Origin: Viola odorata
Taxonomy: Eukaryota; Streptophyta; Magnoliopsida; Malpighiales; Violaceae
Direction: 5' to 3'
Length of the DNA stretch: 64,000 nucleotides
Assembly: GCA_963691705.1 (NCBI GenBank)
Contig: OY829537.1
Location: 77,335,352 to 77,399,351 of the forward strand
The notes beneath the pieces are model-generated. The model did no database searches and was not told where the DNA came from. It saw only the letters and a list, made by a program, of their open reading frames with translations. The position numbers and the translations under genes are program-made. Positions 46,150-57,726 of the stretch are shown here, one piece after another (the stretch's first letter is position 1; the number at the start of each line of letters is the position of its first letter).

Positions 46150-48025
46150 CTAGGTCGGGTCATAGACGATGAGAGGAGTCGGGGGCTGGCTTCCTGATGT
46201 AGTATTCTGGCCTTGTCGAGCTGCTTCTGTTTGGGGCACTTGCTTTTCGGGGGCTGGAGGAACGACATTGGAGCGGGGGTCCGAAAGATCTGGATAGTCA
46301 AAGATGCCGTCATTCTTGGTCCCGAAAACCTTCTCCGCTGCTGGGGCACAACCTGGATAAAAGCTCAACACACCACGTGAGAGACATAAATGGCCCATGA
46401 CATCTAAGGTTCGGATATCCAAATCCTTGAATGCCAGGGGCTCAGAAAGGTTACTAACAGCCAGGTCAATGTTACGCATTTTTACAGCAAACAAGGAGAT
46501 AAGGGATCCAAAAATAGGCCCACGACCACCATTTAATACATGCAAAACACCCGAAGCTACCCAAAAACCTAGATTGACCCTTCGTTTGTGTTTCATGCAC
46601 CATAAAAAGAAAAGTTCCTGCACAGATATCTGTCCCGAGGAACCAATTCGTGCTGAAAAGGTGAGGGCTAGATACCGGTGCAGGATACGCAATGCAGGGT
46701 CAACAATTTCATGGGCTTTACTACCCTTAGGATCATACTTAACAGTAGGCTTATTGGTTAGCTCCCGAAAATCAGCAGTGGCATCAAAAACAGACGGAAT
46801 AACAGTAAGGGCATTCTTGTACAGAGGGGTGTTTAGTTCATCCTTAGTGATAAATCCCAACCAGCAATTAAATTCACCCCCAGTGTCAGATGCTCCCATT
46901 TGGTGGCTAGTCTAAAATTGATCAAACCAGGGGTAGAGGAATTTGGACCGACCTTACCCTTGGTCCTAAAAGTGCCATCTACCCAAAAAGTAGTAAAAAA
47001 TTCAAGGGAAAGCTCGACAAAGTCGGGTGCTCCAAATAGAACAGAGATTCCCAACCAATGTTGGTTACATACTCTCTGATCCTGGACTCAATGCCCATCT
47101 TAGCAAGAAATTCAAAATCCAGGCGTGCACATGAGCTAACGCCCTTGGAATTCAGCAAAGTTAACTTGTCAAGAGAAGTTTTATCATTAAAGACAATCCA
47201 TTCATGGGGTGAAGAAAGTTCAGAAGTCACCTGTTGTGAGCCAGATCTGGGGATAGATGAGGGCGCTGGGGTCTCGACCTCGACATCCTCATCTGTTTCG
47301 GGGGCCCGAAGCTTCTTGGAACTCGAGGGCTTACCGGCAGTGGTGGCTGAAAGCTTCCTCTTGAGACTCACTGGTGTATCGACTGCAGCTGGCTTGGCTT
47401 CAGCTTTGGACTTCCCTTTCTTTGCCGCTGATCTTGCCCCGGCTACTTTCTGGGCCTCGAGATCTTCCTCCTCTTCGTCTCCCTCAACTTCGCCACTTTC
47501 TCCCGTTCTCTCCTCCATAACCTCATCCTCTTGGTCAATACCCGTCTCTGCTTGGTCCTCCATGACTTCGGCTTCTTCGTTAGAGACTATGATGTCCTTG
47601 AGGACCTCCTCCACAGTTAAGGCAGGCTGAGGAGATAGGAAACGATCAACGGTCGCGTCTAGGGGGGACTGCTTGGCTGATGTAGAGAGCTTTTTAGATT
47701 TGGGCTTGGTCGTGGACGATCCAGGAGGGAGCTTCACCATACGGCCGCCTCTCGTGGTTGTCATGGTCGGAGGAACGGAGCCTGTGACTTCTATATCGTC
47801 CTCCACTGGGGTGAACTCTCTGATCTGCTCAACGGTTGTGGGTGAGACCGCCGTAGGAGAGGGAATGGGGCGCGGCTTGACAGACGGTGGTGTGACTGTT
47901 TTGTATGAAGCCGAGTTTGGTGTAGCTGACTAGGATCTAGATCTGGAAGGAACGGGGCTCGAAGTGTCCACCGGCTTAGGTCCGGCAGCATTTTTGCGGG
48001 CTGGTCCTTTTGTTTTTGGTGCCAT
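46150..48025 (-). pseudogene. Athila B third ORF, two frameshifts
   Basis: The start ATG 48023-48025 gives MAPKTKGPARKNAAG. A TAG near 47931 interrupts the N-terminal part; 47806-46979 is open through HEWIVFND and GVSSCARLDFEFLAKMG. A frameshift near 47030 is followed by FFTTFWVDGTF in a second frame, and another near 46890 leads to EFNCWLGFITKDEL and FFLWCMKHKRRVNLGFW, closing at 46150. It aligns throughout with the third ORF of copy A, which lets both sets of lesions be placed. Confidence 0.78.
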
Positions 48026-48587
48026 TGATGGTGAGTGGAGTGAGAGAGATGGCAGTAATGGAGACGGGAGTGAAGAGAGGATAGGGTTGCGTGTTTGGTG
48101 AGGGAGAGAGGTGAAAGTGATAGGTTTGAAATTGATATGAGTGAAAATTTTGTGGGAGCGTGGGAGAGAGAGTGGAAATCACAGCTGGCAATAAATGGCT
48201 CAGCTTTTTCATTGATGAGGCCTGCGTTTTCTGCGGCTTGACAGGCTACGTGGCACCCTGGGCGTGGAGCACGATGACCCACGCGTATCCCAACTGCCCA
48301 AAAAGGATAGCAACTTTTAAATTTCAAAATGGCAGTTGGTACAATTAAGATACAGACAAAAAGAGAGAATAAGGTGAGTTAATGCTAATTAAAAGGAATA
48401 AAATCATAGGGAAAGGGAAAGGTAAGGGATATATACAAGGAATAAATCATGGAAATAAAATCAACAAAAATCAGAGAATCCAAAAAGTTGCAGAGAAGAT
48501 AAGGGAGAGAGAAAGGATACAGATGGCATATCAAATGCCTCCAACGTGGTCCATTTACTCGTCGGGACCTTGACGTGCTTTGATACT
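48026..48587 (-). other. Athila B spacer between integrase and third ORF
   Basis: Non-coding, equivalent to 20878-21425 of copy A. Confidence 0.5.
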
Positions 48588-49640
48588 CTAGGTCTGGACA
48601 GGTGGGTCCTCCACCATAGCCTCCTCAACAACCGAGGGCTGGAAACCTTCATAGAAGGGCTTCAGTCTCTGTCCACTGACTTTGAAGATGATTCCTGTGA
48701 CTGGGTTCTGGATTTCAACTGCCCCATGGGTGTAGATTGTAGTGACCACGAAAGTCCTGACCATTTGGATTTCAACTTCAGAGTCGCAGTCATGAGTTGT
48801 ACAACAAGACTTGCTGTCCAACTGAGAACGTTTTGGGACGAAGGTGCCTGTCATGATAAGCTTTTGTCTTGCTCTTATAGAGCAGGGCGTTCTCATAAGC
48901 ATCATCCCTCAACTCCTCTAGCTCTTGAATTTGCAAGCGCCTATGTTGGTCAGCGAGGCCGAGATCTGTGTTCACTTTTCTGATAGCCCAAAAATCCTTG
49001 TGCTCTATCTCCACTGGGAGATGGCACGAATTCCCATAAACAAGTCTGTAAGGGGTCATTCCTATCGGGGTCTTGAAAGCTGTACGATAGGCCCAGAGAG
49101 CATCACCCAATTTCAAACTCCAATCCTTTCTGGACTGGTTAACAGTCTTCTCAAGAATGGACTTGATCTCACGGTTCGAGACCTCGGCCTGACCGTTAGT
49201 CTGAGGGTGATAAGCAGTGGATGTTCTATGGTGGACTCCATACTTTGTCAAAAGAGAGGACACAACACGGTTGCAAAAGTGGGCACCCCTATCGCTGATC
49301 AGTGCTCTAGGTGTACCGAACCGGTTGAAGATATTGGTGCGGAGGAAATTCACGACCACCTTGGAATCGTCCGTTCGAGTAGCCTTGGCCTCGACCCATT
49401 TAGAGACATAATCGACGGCCAGAAGGATGTAAATGTTGCCAAAGGAATTGGGAAAAGGGCCCATGAAGTCTATACCCCAGATATCAAAGATCTCGCAAGC
49501 GATAATGTTTGTCAAGGGCATCTGATTCCTGGCCCCGATATTTCCAGTGGCTTGACATCGGGGGCATGAAGCGCAAAATATGTAACTATCCTTGAAAATG
49601 GTGGGCCAGTACAGACCAGCTTCCAGAACTTTCAGGGTAG
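48588..49640 (-). pseudogene. Athila B integrase, frameshift near its C-terminus
   Basis: It reads [32 protein letters not shown] and [16 protein letters not shown] as in copy A, and here the Trp codon joining RNase H and integrase is intact (LYWPTIFK). Near 48790 a deletion of about 20 bp plus frame change separates LLYNS from the terminal block ([20 protein letters not shown]), which ends at 48588. Confidence 0.92.
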
Positions 49641-51236
49641 TTTTCTTGGCCGCGAAATGGCCTCCTTCTGAGTGGCAGAATTTAAGGATCGAGGGCACCT
49701 CGTCCATGGTTACACATCTACGAATGATCTGATCCGAACAGTGCTTCCATAGGTAGGGACTGTCCCATATGTAGTATTTTGCTTGTCTTCTGATTCTATT
49801 ACATTCGGAGGGAGTGGCATCAGCTGGATAAGTGCCTGTAGCACAAAAGTTTGCAATATCGGAAAACCATAGGGAATAAACAGCTTGGGCTAGACATAAT
49901 TGCTCGTCTGGAAAAGTATCTCGGATTGGCTCACGCGAATTATCTTCCTGGGCTGGAAGTCTACTCAAGTGATCGGCCACAAGGTTTTGTTTTCCGGCCT
50001 TATCTTTGATAGCTATATTGAATTCTTGTAGGAGCAAGATCCAACGAATAAGCTGAGGTTTGGCATCGACTTTGGTCAACAATCACCGAAGGGCAGAATG
50101 GTCTGAGTAGATGAGGACATGAGTGCCTAGTAGATATTGTCTGAACTTGTCTAGGGCATAGACTACGGCCAGAAGTTCTTTCTCTGTGGTAGTGTAGTTC
50201 TTCTGGGACGGGTCTAGCAGCTTGGAAGCATAATAGATGACATGGGTCTCTTTATCCTTCTTCTGACCCAAAACGGCCCCTAGGGCCTGATTACTGGCAA
50301 CACACATGACCTCGAAAGGTAGTGTCCAGTCGGGGGCTCGAATAATCGGGGCCGAGATAAGTTTGTTCTTGAGAAGTTCAAAAGCGGTTTTGCAGGCCTC
50401 GCTAAAATCAAAGGACACGTCCTTCTGGAGCAAGTGACACATGGGTTGGGCAATCTTAGAAAAATCCTTAATGAACCTTCGGTAGAAATCGGCATGGCCT
50501 AGAAAAGATCTCACATCGCGGACACAAGATGGGTAGGGCAGGGATTCTATTACTTCTATCTTTGCTTTGTCAACCTCAATTCCCTTGGCCGAGATAACAT
50601 GACCAAGCACCAGGGCTCGATCCACCATAAAGTGACATTTTTCAAAATTCAGGACAAGATTCGTCTCAATGCAGCGCTCTAGGCACCTTTTCAGATTGTT
50701 CATGCATTCTTCAAAAGAGTTTCCATATACGGTGAAGTCATCCATGAAGACTTCGATTCCATCTTCAACTAATTCAGAGAAAATGCTGACCATACAACGT
50801 TGGAAAGTGGCAGGGGCGTTGCACAGACCGAAGGGCATGTCCCGAAAGGGCAGGTAAAGGTGGTCTTTTCCTGGTCTTCAGGAGCAACTGAGATCTGATG
50901 GAATCTGGAGAAATCGTCTAGACAGCAATAATGGGTTTTACCGGCGAGGCGTTCTAGCATCTGATCGATGAAGGGCAGGGGAAAATGATCTTTTCTGGTA
51001 GCAGAATTTAGCCGGCGGTAGTCAATACACACTCTCCACCCATTCTGGATCCGGGTAGGAATGGATTCGCCATCTTGACCGATGGTGATAGTTATGCCTG
51101 TTTTCTTGGGCACGACCTGGATAGGGCTGACCCAAGGGCTATCTGAGATGGGGTAGATAACTCCCGCATCTAACAACTTGAGAATCTCTTTCTTCACCAC
51201 TTCCATCATAGGCGGATTAAGTCGTCTCTGGGGCTG
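49641..51236 (-). pseudogene. Athila B reverse transcriptase and RNase H
   Basis: The reverse transcriptase runs open from 51770 to 50769 with SPWVSPIQVVPKK, WRVCIDYRRLN and HYCCLDDFSRFHQI. A 16-bp deletion near 50838 (compared with copy A) removes the residues before MPFGLC and shifts the frame. The next open part has VFMDDFTVYG and RNase H blocks LPFEVMCVASNQALGAV and TTEKELLAVVYAL. A TGA at 50083-50085 replaces the Cys codon of copy [10 protein letters not shown] closes the RNase H region. Confidence 0.9.
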
Positions 51237-52457
51237 GCGAATGGTCTTGCTCGCGTCTTCTAGGTGGATGTGATGAGTGCATAATGCTGGAGACAAGCCC
51301 TTAATGTCCGCAATGGTCCATCCTATGGCTTGCCTGAAGTTCCTTAGCAAGGAAATGAGCTTGGACTCCTCGAGGTCTTCGAGCTTGTTGGAGATAATGA
51401 CAGGTAAAGAGTTATCGGGGCCTAGATAAGCATATTTCAAGTGAGTAGGCAGTGGCTTCAGATCTAGGGCTGGAGCTTGATCAATAGAGGGAAATAACTT
51501 AGCATGGCCCGGATATTCGGGAGACTGATTCGGAGATTCATACTGAGCAACAGTGCCTTCTTCAAGGTCAGCGACGACAGAGTGTAATTCGGATGGGATA
51601 AGAAGCGTCGAGGCCACGACATCTAGAAGAGCTGGCGTCAGACTCCTGTCAAGGGCAAATTGCAAGGGGTCAGTAGAATATATTTCATCAATTTCCCCCA
51701 CAAGGGGGTCAACAATATCAACATAATTCACACTAGAAAATTCAGAGGGGTATCGCATGGCTTCTAGCATATTGAATTTGATGATCTCTCCATCAAATTC
51801 GAGGGAGATGGTGGCGTCGTGAACATCAATCTTTGCTTAGGCTGTGGCCAGAAATGGGCGGCCTAGAAGAACGTCTGTGGATTTGGTGGAGTCTTCGCCT
51901 ACTTGGACTAAGACATCCTTGATTATCCCCTCGGGGTAGATGATAGAGCGGTCCGCAAGTTGGATGGCGAGGTCTGTAGGCACGAGAGGCTCGAGGCCTA
52001 GATTGTGGTAGATTATCAAGGGCATGACATTGATTCTTGCTCTGAGGTAACACATGGCCTTGCCAATATCAACTGTTCCGATTCGGCAAGGGATTATGAA
52101 CATGCCTTGATCTTTGCATTTCGGAGGGATCCGACGCTGGATATGTGCAGACGCGTTGGCCCCTACGCTGATCTTGTTAACTTCGGCGAACTTGTTTTTG
52201 TTCGTGCATAATTACTTCAGGAACTTGGCATAGCGAGGGACATTTTTCACGGCCTGGAGAAGAGGGATGTTGACAACCACTTTACTGAACATTTCAAAGA
52301 TATCGCGGTCCTCCTTATCTTTCTTGGTCTTGACCAATCTGTGAGTGAACGGGGGCTCAAGAATCTTATGAATGTACTCTTGAGTAAATTCCGGTGGGTT
52401 GGGGTCATTCCATGGTGAACCTCTGGGGGAGCGGATTCTGTCTTCTTTAACTTCCAC
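51237..52457 (-). pseudogene. Athila B protease region, catalytic Asp lost
   Basis: The frame includes KVVVNIPLLQ, a TAA near 52212, then GMFIIPCRIGTVDIGKAMC and YLRARINVMP, where copy A has DLGAGINVMP. The Asp and the following Gly of the active site are therefore both changed (D to Y, G to R). A 51-bp in-frame deletion near 51893 removes 17 residues. TAG near 51837 interrupts ATA-AKIDVHD. The protease would be inactive even if translated. Confidence 0.88.
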
Positions 52458-53601
52458 GAATCTAGGGACCTTGGGGAGCTTCGTTCTAGGTTTAGGCCGG
52501 ATTTCGGCCTCGGGAGAATTTTCAATGCATCAGTGGGGTGATCCACGAAATTGCATATCTGGCAGGCCTTGACAGGTGCGGGTTGTGCAGTTATGAAGTT
52601 TTGGAACATTCCTGTGAGAGAAGATATCTGGTTCTGAAGGTCAGCTACTTGGACATCCTGGCCTGGATTGTTGGCAAGGTCGTCAGAGGTGTTCTTGGCC
52701 ATGAGCTCTATCGTTGCTTGTGCGGCTCTTGGAGTTAGAGCAGTCAAGGATCCATTGGCGGCTGCGTTAAGCAACGCCTTATCCTGAGCCTTGAGGCCTT
52801 CACAAAAATATTGAACCAGAGCATGCTCGGTAAGATTGTGGGCTGGGCAACTCGATTGCATCTTCTGAAATCTCTCATAGTACTAGGCTAGAGTCTCTTT
52901 TTTCTTCTGAACAATGGAGACGAGTTGCTTGCGCGTGGTATTGGAGATAGAAGTCGGGTAATACTTCTCAGTGAAAATTTTTGACATGTCCGCCCAAGAA
53001 CGAATAGATCTTGCGGGAAGGTCGTAATACCAATCTAGGGCATCATCTTTGAGAGACCACTGGAATGCGCGAAGCTTGGCCTGCTCAATACTAACGTTGG
53101 CAGGTTTCATGGCCTCGCAAATAGAGTGGAGTTGTTGAAGATGGCGAAGAGCATTTTCCTTGGCTACCCCTCGAAAAGTAGGCAGATGATGAAGTACGGC
53201 GGACTTCAGAGTCCAGTCATTAGGAACATTGGGCCAGTCAATGCAGCTACTGGCCATATCGGGGGTTGCATGGAAATTGTCGATGGTTTGCTGGTCTAGG
53301 GTGGTGGTAGATCTTCGTGGTTTTCACGGTTGTTACGGTTGTCATTGTTGGCTAGGTCATCCATTGCTAGAAAATTAAAGTGGTCTGGTATGGGGTTTTC
53401 GGGATCACAATGGAGAAAGGTCAGGTCTAAGAAAAGCTGATGTTCCTGGTCAGCCAGATTAGAAGGGAAACCGTCAAGGGCAGGATGAGGGATCACTCTA
53501 CGATAAGCAGATGTCCCTTGAGCTTGCTTACGAAGTCCTCTTTCCGTTCTGGTCAACTCGAGGTCTAGAGGGAGTAGATCGGGGGCAGATCTCCTGGTCA
53601 T
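52458..53601 (-). pseudogene. Athila B Gag with large deletion
   Basis: The start is at ATG 53599-53601 (MTRRSAPDLLPLD). There is a frame change near 53296, then LHHLPTFRGVAKENALRHL and AFQWSLKDDALDWYYDLPA are open; a TAG near 52880 follows KKETLA. The zinc knuckle is broken: after CQICNFVDHPTDA the sequence jumps to protein from the protease lead (KILPRPKSGL) because about 500 bp present in copy A (about 25413-25911) are missing. Confidence 0.88.
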
Positions 53602-53634
53602 ACAAGAAAAACAAAACAAAATCAGTACCGTTCA

Positions 53635-53653
53635 ATCCCCGGCAACGACGCCA
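53635..53653 (-). other. Athila B primer-binding site (tRNA-Asp), one mismatch
   Basis: The minus strand reads TGGCGTCGTTGCCGGGGAT, identical to the A site except C to T at position 6. It starts five bases from the LTR at 53659. Confidence 0.9.
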
Positions 53654-53658
53654 AAATT

Positions 53659-55299
53659 TGATCGTCACTCAAATATACTTAAATTTATCCTGATGCCTAA
53701 ATGTACAAATTAATGTGTATAGAGCAAGACAGGATCGAACCACAGAGATTGAAGGAATGAATTGCTAGTGAACAAGTATGACAAGGCAATATGCAACAGA
53801 TCTAACCAAAGTAACAATAAAGGGGGGGGGGGGGGGGGGCTTATGTTGATTAATAAATTAATCAACGCAGAGTAGGGGAGCTAACAAAGCAGAATTGAAA
53901 AGTACTTATCTAGGGCAAGAAAGTAAATCGTAATCCAGGGCCAGAGATGTAAATTGTAATCCAGAATAAGAGATGTAAACAGATCGAATGCAGGAAAAGT
54001 AATGAAAAGGATATTAATCAAATAAGATGAGATCTTAGCGAAAGGTGCTCCCTTGGGTTGTTTTCTAGGTCGGTTATTCATCGGTGCAGAGGTTTTCCAG
54101 AATCATGTGCAGATCTGCTATAGGGACCGCGTTTCCACACCGCATCCCCTGCTTACCTTCGTAGATAAAAGTCACCCCCCGTTTCCACATATGGGGTGAC
54201 CTTGACGTTCAGCCATCCTCCCAGCTACCTTCCTTGTCATCAAAAGGTAGCCTTGACCGTCCGGCCTGTCACGGGCTCGAAGTAGGGAGGCTAAATTCAG
54301 AACGCCCATGAAGGAGAGATAAGACAGATCTAGGGCGCGATAGCTCAGCTTGTCAGACTCGTATCGCATACCCTAGATAACTGTTTACCCCTAGGTGAGG
54401 CCTCTCGCGCTGCCTTCCCCAGGTGCTTGCTCTAACTCCAGGGCTTCGCGTCAGTTATAACCCTGGAATATGACGTTACTCATGCAGAAATACTAAAAGA
54501 TGATCAAGCTCTTAACATTTCTAGACAAGCATGTAATTAAATCGGTAGATAGTTATGTGTCACAAAAGAATATGTTAAGCATGCATTAGACCTCTTAGCC
54601 GAACCCTACAACCCGTGGAACACCCTTCACCAAGAAAGGGGTATTTAGCTACTCATACTATAATATAAACAGTAGGTAGATATAATCATACAATGATAAA
54701 ACAAAGAAAGTAAAAAGGGAGTAGAGTAAACCGATAGATTAATTAAATAATCGAAGAGGAAAGTTGTTGACAATGGCTGCTCTCTTGATCGAGAAGAGGA
54801 GATGATCCCCATAAAATAAATGCTGAAACTAATGTAAGAAATTATCCTTGGAACAGCCGTCCTTACAAAAACCCTAAAACTATGCTTATATAGCCTAAAC
54901 TAGCTAGGAGACAAAAACAGCTAAGGTCAATGAGGGATTGACAGCACATGTCCTTGCAAAAGGAACATTCTGGGATCCCTGACACGCCTGATGCCTTCTG
55001 GAAATGCCTGGGATTCCGTGCGGATCTCAGAAGATGCTTTCTTTGGAAGAAGGCTCAGAACTGTCGAGGCCTTGAGACAGCGCACTGGTCTGGTTCGCGT
55101 CGAGGCCTTGACAACATTCTTTCTTCTAGGCCTGGAAAATGGAAGTCCTCAGAAATGCTCTAAAATCGCTTCTTATCGGCCTTTTCCCTCCTTTGATGCT
55201 AATCTGCAAATAAGAGTGAAATGAGGGTCAAATGGCGACTTTGAGCCCCCGAAAGGGCTAGAAAAGAAGGTAAAATCATGATCATGAAACGTGCTATCA
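53659..55299 (-). repeat. Athila B 5' LTR
   Basis: 1641 bp with TG...CA ends and an 18-base G-run (53822-53839). The TATATAAGC box lies on the minus strand near 54882-54891. Confidence 0.95.
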
Positions 55300-55439
55300 G
55301 CAGGCAAATAAAGTTATGGGATCGCAAGGGACACCAAGCTCACAATTAGTGAGAATAGAATTCATTTTCTAAGAAAGACGATATGAGAAAGAAGAAAAGC
55401 ATTGACAGCACGGCAAGTGAATAAGGGAAAGCATATTCA

Positions 55440-55445
55440 TTTATT
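55440..55445 (-). terminator. Poly(A) signal of antisense gene alpha (C)
   Basis: AATAAA on the minus strand, just after the stop codon of alpha. Consistent with independent Pol II transcription, though an AATAAA by itself is weak evidence. Confidence 0.45.
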
Positions 55446-55453
55446 TAAAGGGC

Positions 55454-55921
55454 TCAACGGCTCGAGATTACAAAAAGGCCTAACAGCCCGGAGTTACAAA
55501 TGGTGGCCCCAGTGAAGCACAGAAAGACACGCCAAGAGGATCCCCATCGCTGGTCATCATCTTCCCATTCCAGAAAAGGAATCTCCCTCAGGGCATCCGC
55601 AAGAGTCGTCAGTTCAGAAGAATAGGCCCTTATGCTCTTTAGGCAGCATCCCAGCAAGTCCTTCCTATGCTGTAGCGTTGTCATCAGCAGCTGAATTTGA
55701 GAAACAGCCACTGACAGCTTCACCGCTTTCTCCACGGGACTGAAATCCTCCAGGGTAACGGTAGCCTGTCTAGCCTGCAAGGGAGTCAGCATCCCCTGGA
55801 GCTCCAGTATATCCTCTGAGGTCTTAACGCTCAGCGAACCTAGGAAATCGGTGTCTGCCTGAGTTAGGTTCCTCAGGGCATGGGTTTTGGAGAGCAGGAA
55901 GTTTTTGGTGACTTCGTCCAT
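55454..55921 (-). CDS. Antisense gene alpha of Tat C (small helical protein, 155 codons)
   Basis: An open frame from ATG 55921 to the stop at 55454. It reads MDEVTKNFLLSKTHALRNL, then SEDILELQGMLTPLQ, LEDFSPVEKAVKLS and QHRKDLLGCCLKSIRAYSSEL, predicting several amphipathic helices. The alpha gene of element D aligns over its first 120 residues (TKNFLLSK, VKTSEDILELQGMLTPL, LEDFSP, RKDLLGCCLK), then the C-termini differ, so the last 30 residues here may follow a late frameshift. A TATA box lies 80-90 bp upstream and AATAAA about 10 bp after the stop. It lies between C's 3' LTR and Athila B. No known family was recognised; function unknown. Confidence 0.65.
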   Translation of the reverse strand: MDEVTKNFLLSKTHALRNLTQADTDFLGSLSVKTSEDILELQGMLTPLQARQATVTLEDFSPVEKAVKLSVAVSQIQLLMTTLQHRKDLLGCCLKSIRAYSSELTTLADALREIPFLEWEDDDQRWGSSWRVFLCFTGATICNSGLLGLFVISSR

Positions 55922-56002
55922 GACAAGAAGAGAGATAAGGAAATTTGAAGAGAGAGGTGGAAAAGTTGTGAGAGTTATGAAGCAAGTGCAAAATGAAAGG
56001 CC

Positions 56003-56010
56003 TATTTATA
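56003..56010 (-). promoter_or_regulatory. TATA box of antisense gene alpha (C)
   Basis: The minus strand reads GTCTATAAATAGGCC, with TATAAATA 82-89 bp before the ATG at 55921. The alpha gene of element D has CTATAAAT at the equivalent place (60293-60300). Confidence 0.65.
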
Positions 56011-56150
56011 GACTTCGGAAAAAGACATTTCGAAGATATACCTTTATCGATTGTCGAGCCCTCATTAGGGCAGAAACCTCTGAAGGGGCAGAACCGGAGA
56101 CACGGTGATAGCCCTTGGTATACACTCGGGCTAGTTTTCATTTGGGCATA

Positions 56151-56694
56151 TGATAACTATCGATACCATAGAAGCGGCATCTCCACTACCCCGCAGAGTG
56201 ACCCGGCCAGCATACTGTACCCTCCGAGGGAGACGAGACCCTGCTCTTACCGCCCTTAGCCTGGTGACCGACCCTGGGATGGTCCACATCAGCCGGGGGG
56301 GGGGGGGGGGGCTCTCATGCGACATCCGCACGGCGGCATCCCATCCCAGGTCATCCATGACGTCACTCCGCATGACGTCATCCCGCATGACATCACTCAG
56401 TGCCACTCCAGCGACATCTATCACCCCAGCAACACCCACCAGGGATTGTTCCCACCCCTTGTCGATACACTCCTTCCTTTGTCTATAAATATCCCCACAT
56501 TTTCAGACAAGAGGGTAAGCCTAAGATAGCGTACTGAACCCCTGCCATTTTGACTACTTGCACTGACTTTGGCATCGGAGTGTTTAAGCTGGAGACCCCC
56601 TCCGGCGCTTTGCAGGTGACGAAGACCCCTGTACAGTGTTCCCGACCAGCCCAGATCAAGCCGATCCTGCTCAGTATCCCCCGGACTCTTATCA
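56151..56694 (+). repeat. Tat C 3' LTR (complete, 544 bp)
   Basis: Starts TGATAACTATCG, ends CTTATCA, followed by the CTATC duplication. It contains a 17-base G-run (56295-56311), TGACGTCA boxes (56358, 56373) plus TGACATCA (56388), and TATAAATA (56484-56491). It aligns with the broken 5' LTR with about 20 differences in 395 bp. Confidence 0.95.
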
Positions 56695-57726
56695 CTATCT
56701 AACGGATTTAAGCACAATGGTGCCGACAAATGCATATACTCTAAATTCATGAGTGAATATGGAGTCATTGTTTGTCTTTATGTGGATGACATGCTGATTT
56801 TTGGGACTAATATGAAAGGTGTGAATGAAACCAAAAGGTACTTAACTTCGGTATTTAAAATGAAAGACCTTAACGAGGTTGATACTATTTTGGGAATAAA
56901 AGTAAAGAGGCAAGGCGATGGCTTTGCATTATGTCAGTCTCATTATATTGAGAAAGTGCTTCAAAGATTTAATCACTTAGAGATTAAAGAAGCAAACACA
57001 CCTTATGATCCTAGTGTTAAACTTACAAATAAGTCTGGAAGAGCGATAGCACAACTCGAGTATGCCAGTGCTATCGGAAGCATGATGTATGCCATGCATT
57101 GTACAAGACCAGACATAGTGTTTGCTGTGTGCAAACTTTCTCGTTCCACTAGTAATCCTGGTATAGAACATTGGAAAGCAATTGGAAGAGTCCTTGGATA
57201 TTTAAAGAAAACAATTAATCTTGGACTTTCCTATTCTAAGTTTCCGGCTGTACTTGAAGGGTACACGGATACTAGTTGGATTACTAGTGCAAATGATAAT
57301 TTGTCCACATCTGGTTGGGTCTTTACTCTTGGTGGAGGAGCCATATCTTGGTCCTCTAAGAAACAGACCGTTATTTCACATTCCACGATGGAATCTGAAT
57401 TCATAGCACTAAATGCGGCATGCAAGGAAGCAGAATGGCTGAGAAACATGCTATTGGATATAGAGTTGTGGCCACAACTGATGGGATCCATTTCCTTATA
57501 TTGTGATAGTGAAGCCACTATGTCAAGAGCATACAATAAAATCTATAATGGAAAGTCTAGACACATTAGCCTTAGGCATGAGTACATTAGACAACTAATA
57601 GTTGATGGAGTCATAACTATTGTCTACGTTCGGTCAAGCAGAAACTTGGCAGATCCTTTTACCAAGGGTTTATCTAGAGACTTGGTAAGAACAACATCCA
57701 TAGGGATGAGACTAAAACCCTTTTAA
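56695..57726 (+). pseudogene. Copia E reverse transcriptase C-terminal half and RNase H
   Basis: Directly after the CTATC duplication the copia frame resumes ([13 protein letters not shown]). It has [12 protein letters not shown], the YVDD catalytic box, then the long linker with [11 protein letters not shown] and [14 protein letters not shown], and RNase H motifs YTDTSWI (Asp), [10 protein letters not shown] (Glu), YCDSEAT (Asp) and [12 protein letters not shown]. The end reads [12 protein letters not shown] and TAA at 57724-57726. This half has no stop and no frameshift; it is separated from its start by 41 kb. Confidence 0.93.

Larger units (their letters stand above)
42690..55299 (-). mobile_element. 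Athila-lineage Ty3/gypsy retrotransposon B (12.6 kb, minus strand)
   Basis: The LTRs, 42690-44330 and 53659-55299 (1641 bp each), have TG...CA ends and are flanked by GCAGG (42685-42689 and 55300-55304). It is the same family and orientation as A. LTR divergence is roughly 45 differences, about 2.7% by hand count, so B is older than A. It sits in Tat C between antisense genes alpha and beta. It has lost about 500 bp of gag and several smaller pieces. Confidence 0.95.
15464..56694 (+). mobile_element. Tat-lineage Ty3/gypsy retrotransposon C with antisense gene cluster (contains nested elements A and B)
   Basis: The termini are TGATAAC...TTATCA, flanked by CTATC. The plus strand carries gag, protease, reverse transcriptase, two RNase H domains and integrase (29026-34464), then three kinds of tandem repeats (34441-35890), then four antisense genes (36274-42389 and 55454-55921), then the 3' LTR (56151-56694). 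The second RNase H and the antisense ORFs are marks of the Tat lineage (relatives of Ogre, Grande and RIRE2). Without A and B the element is about 15.5 kb. The 5' LTR is truncated and the primer-binding site is gone. Confidence 0.93.
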
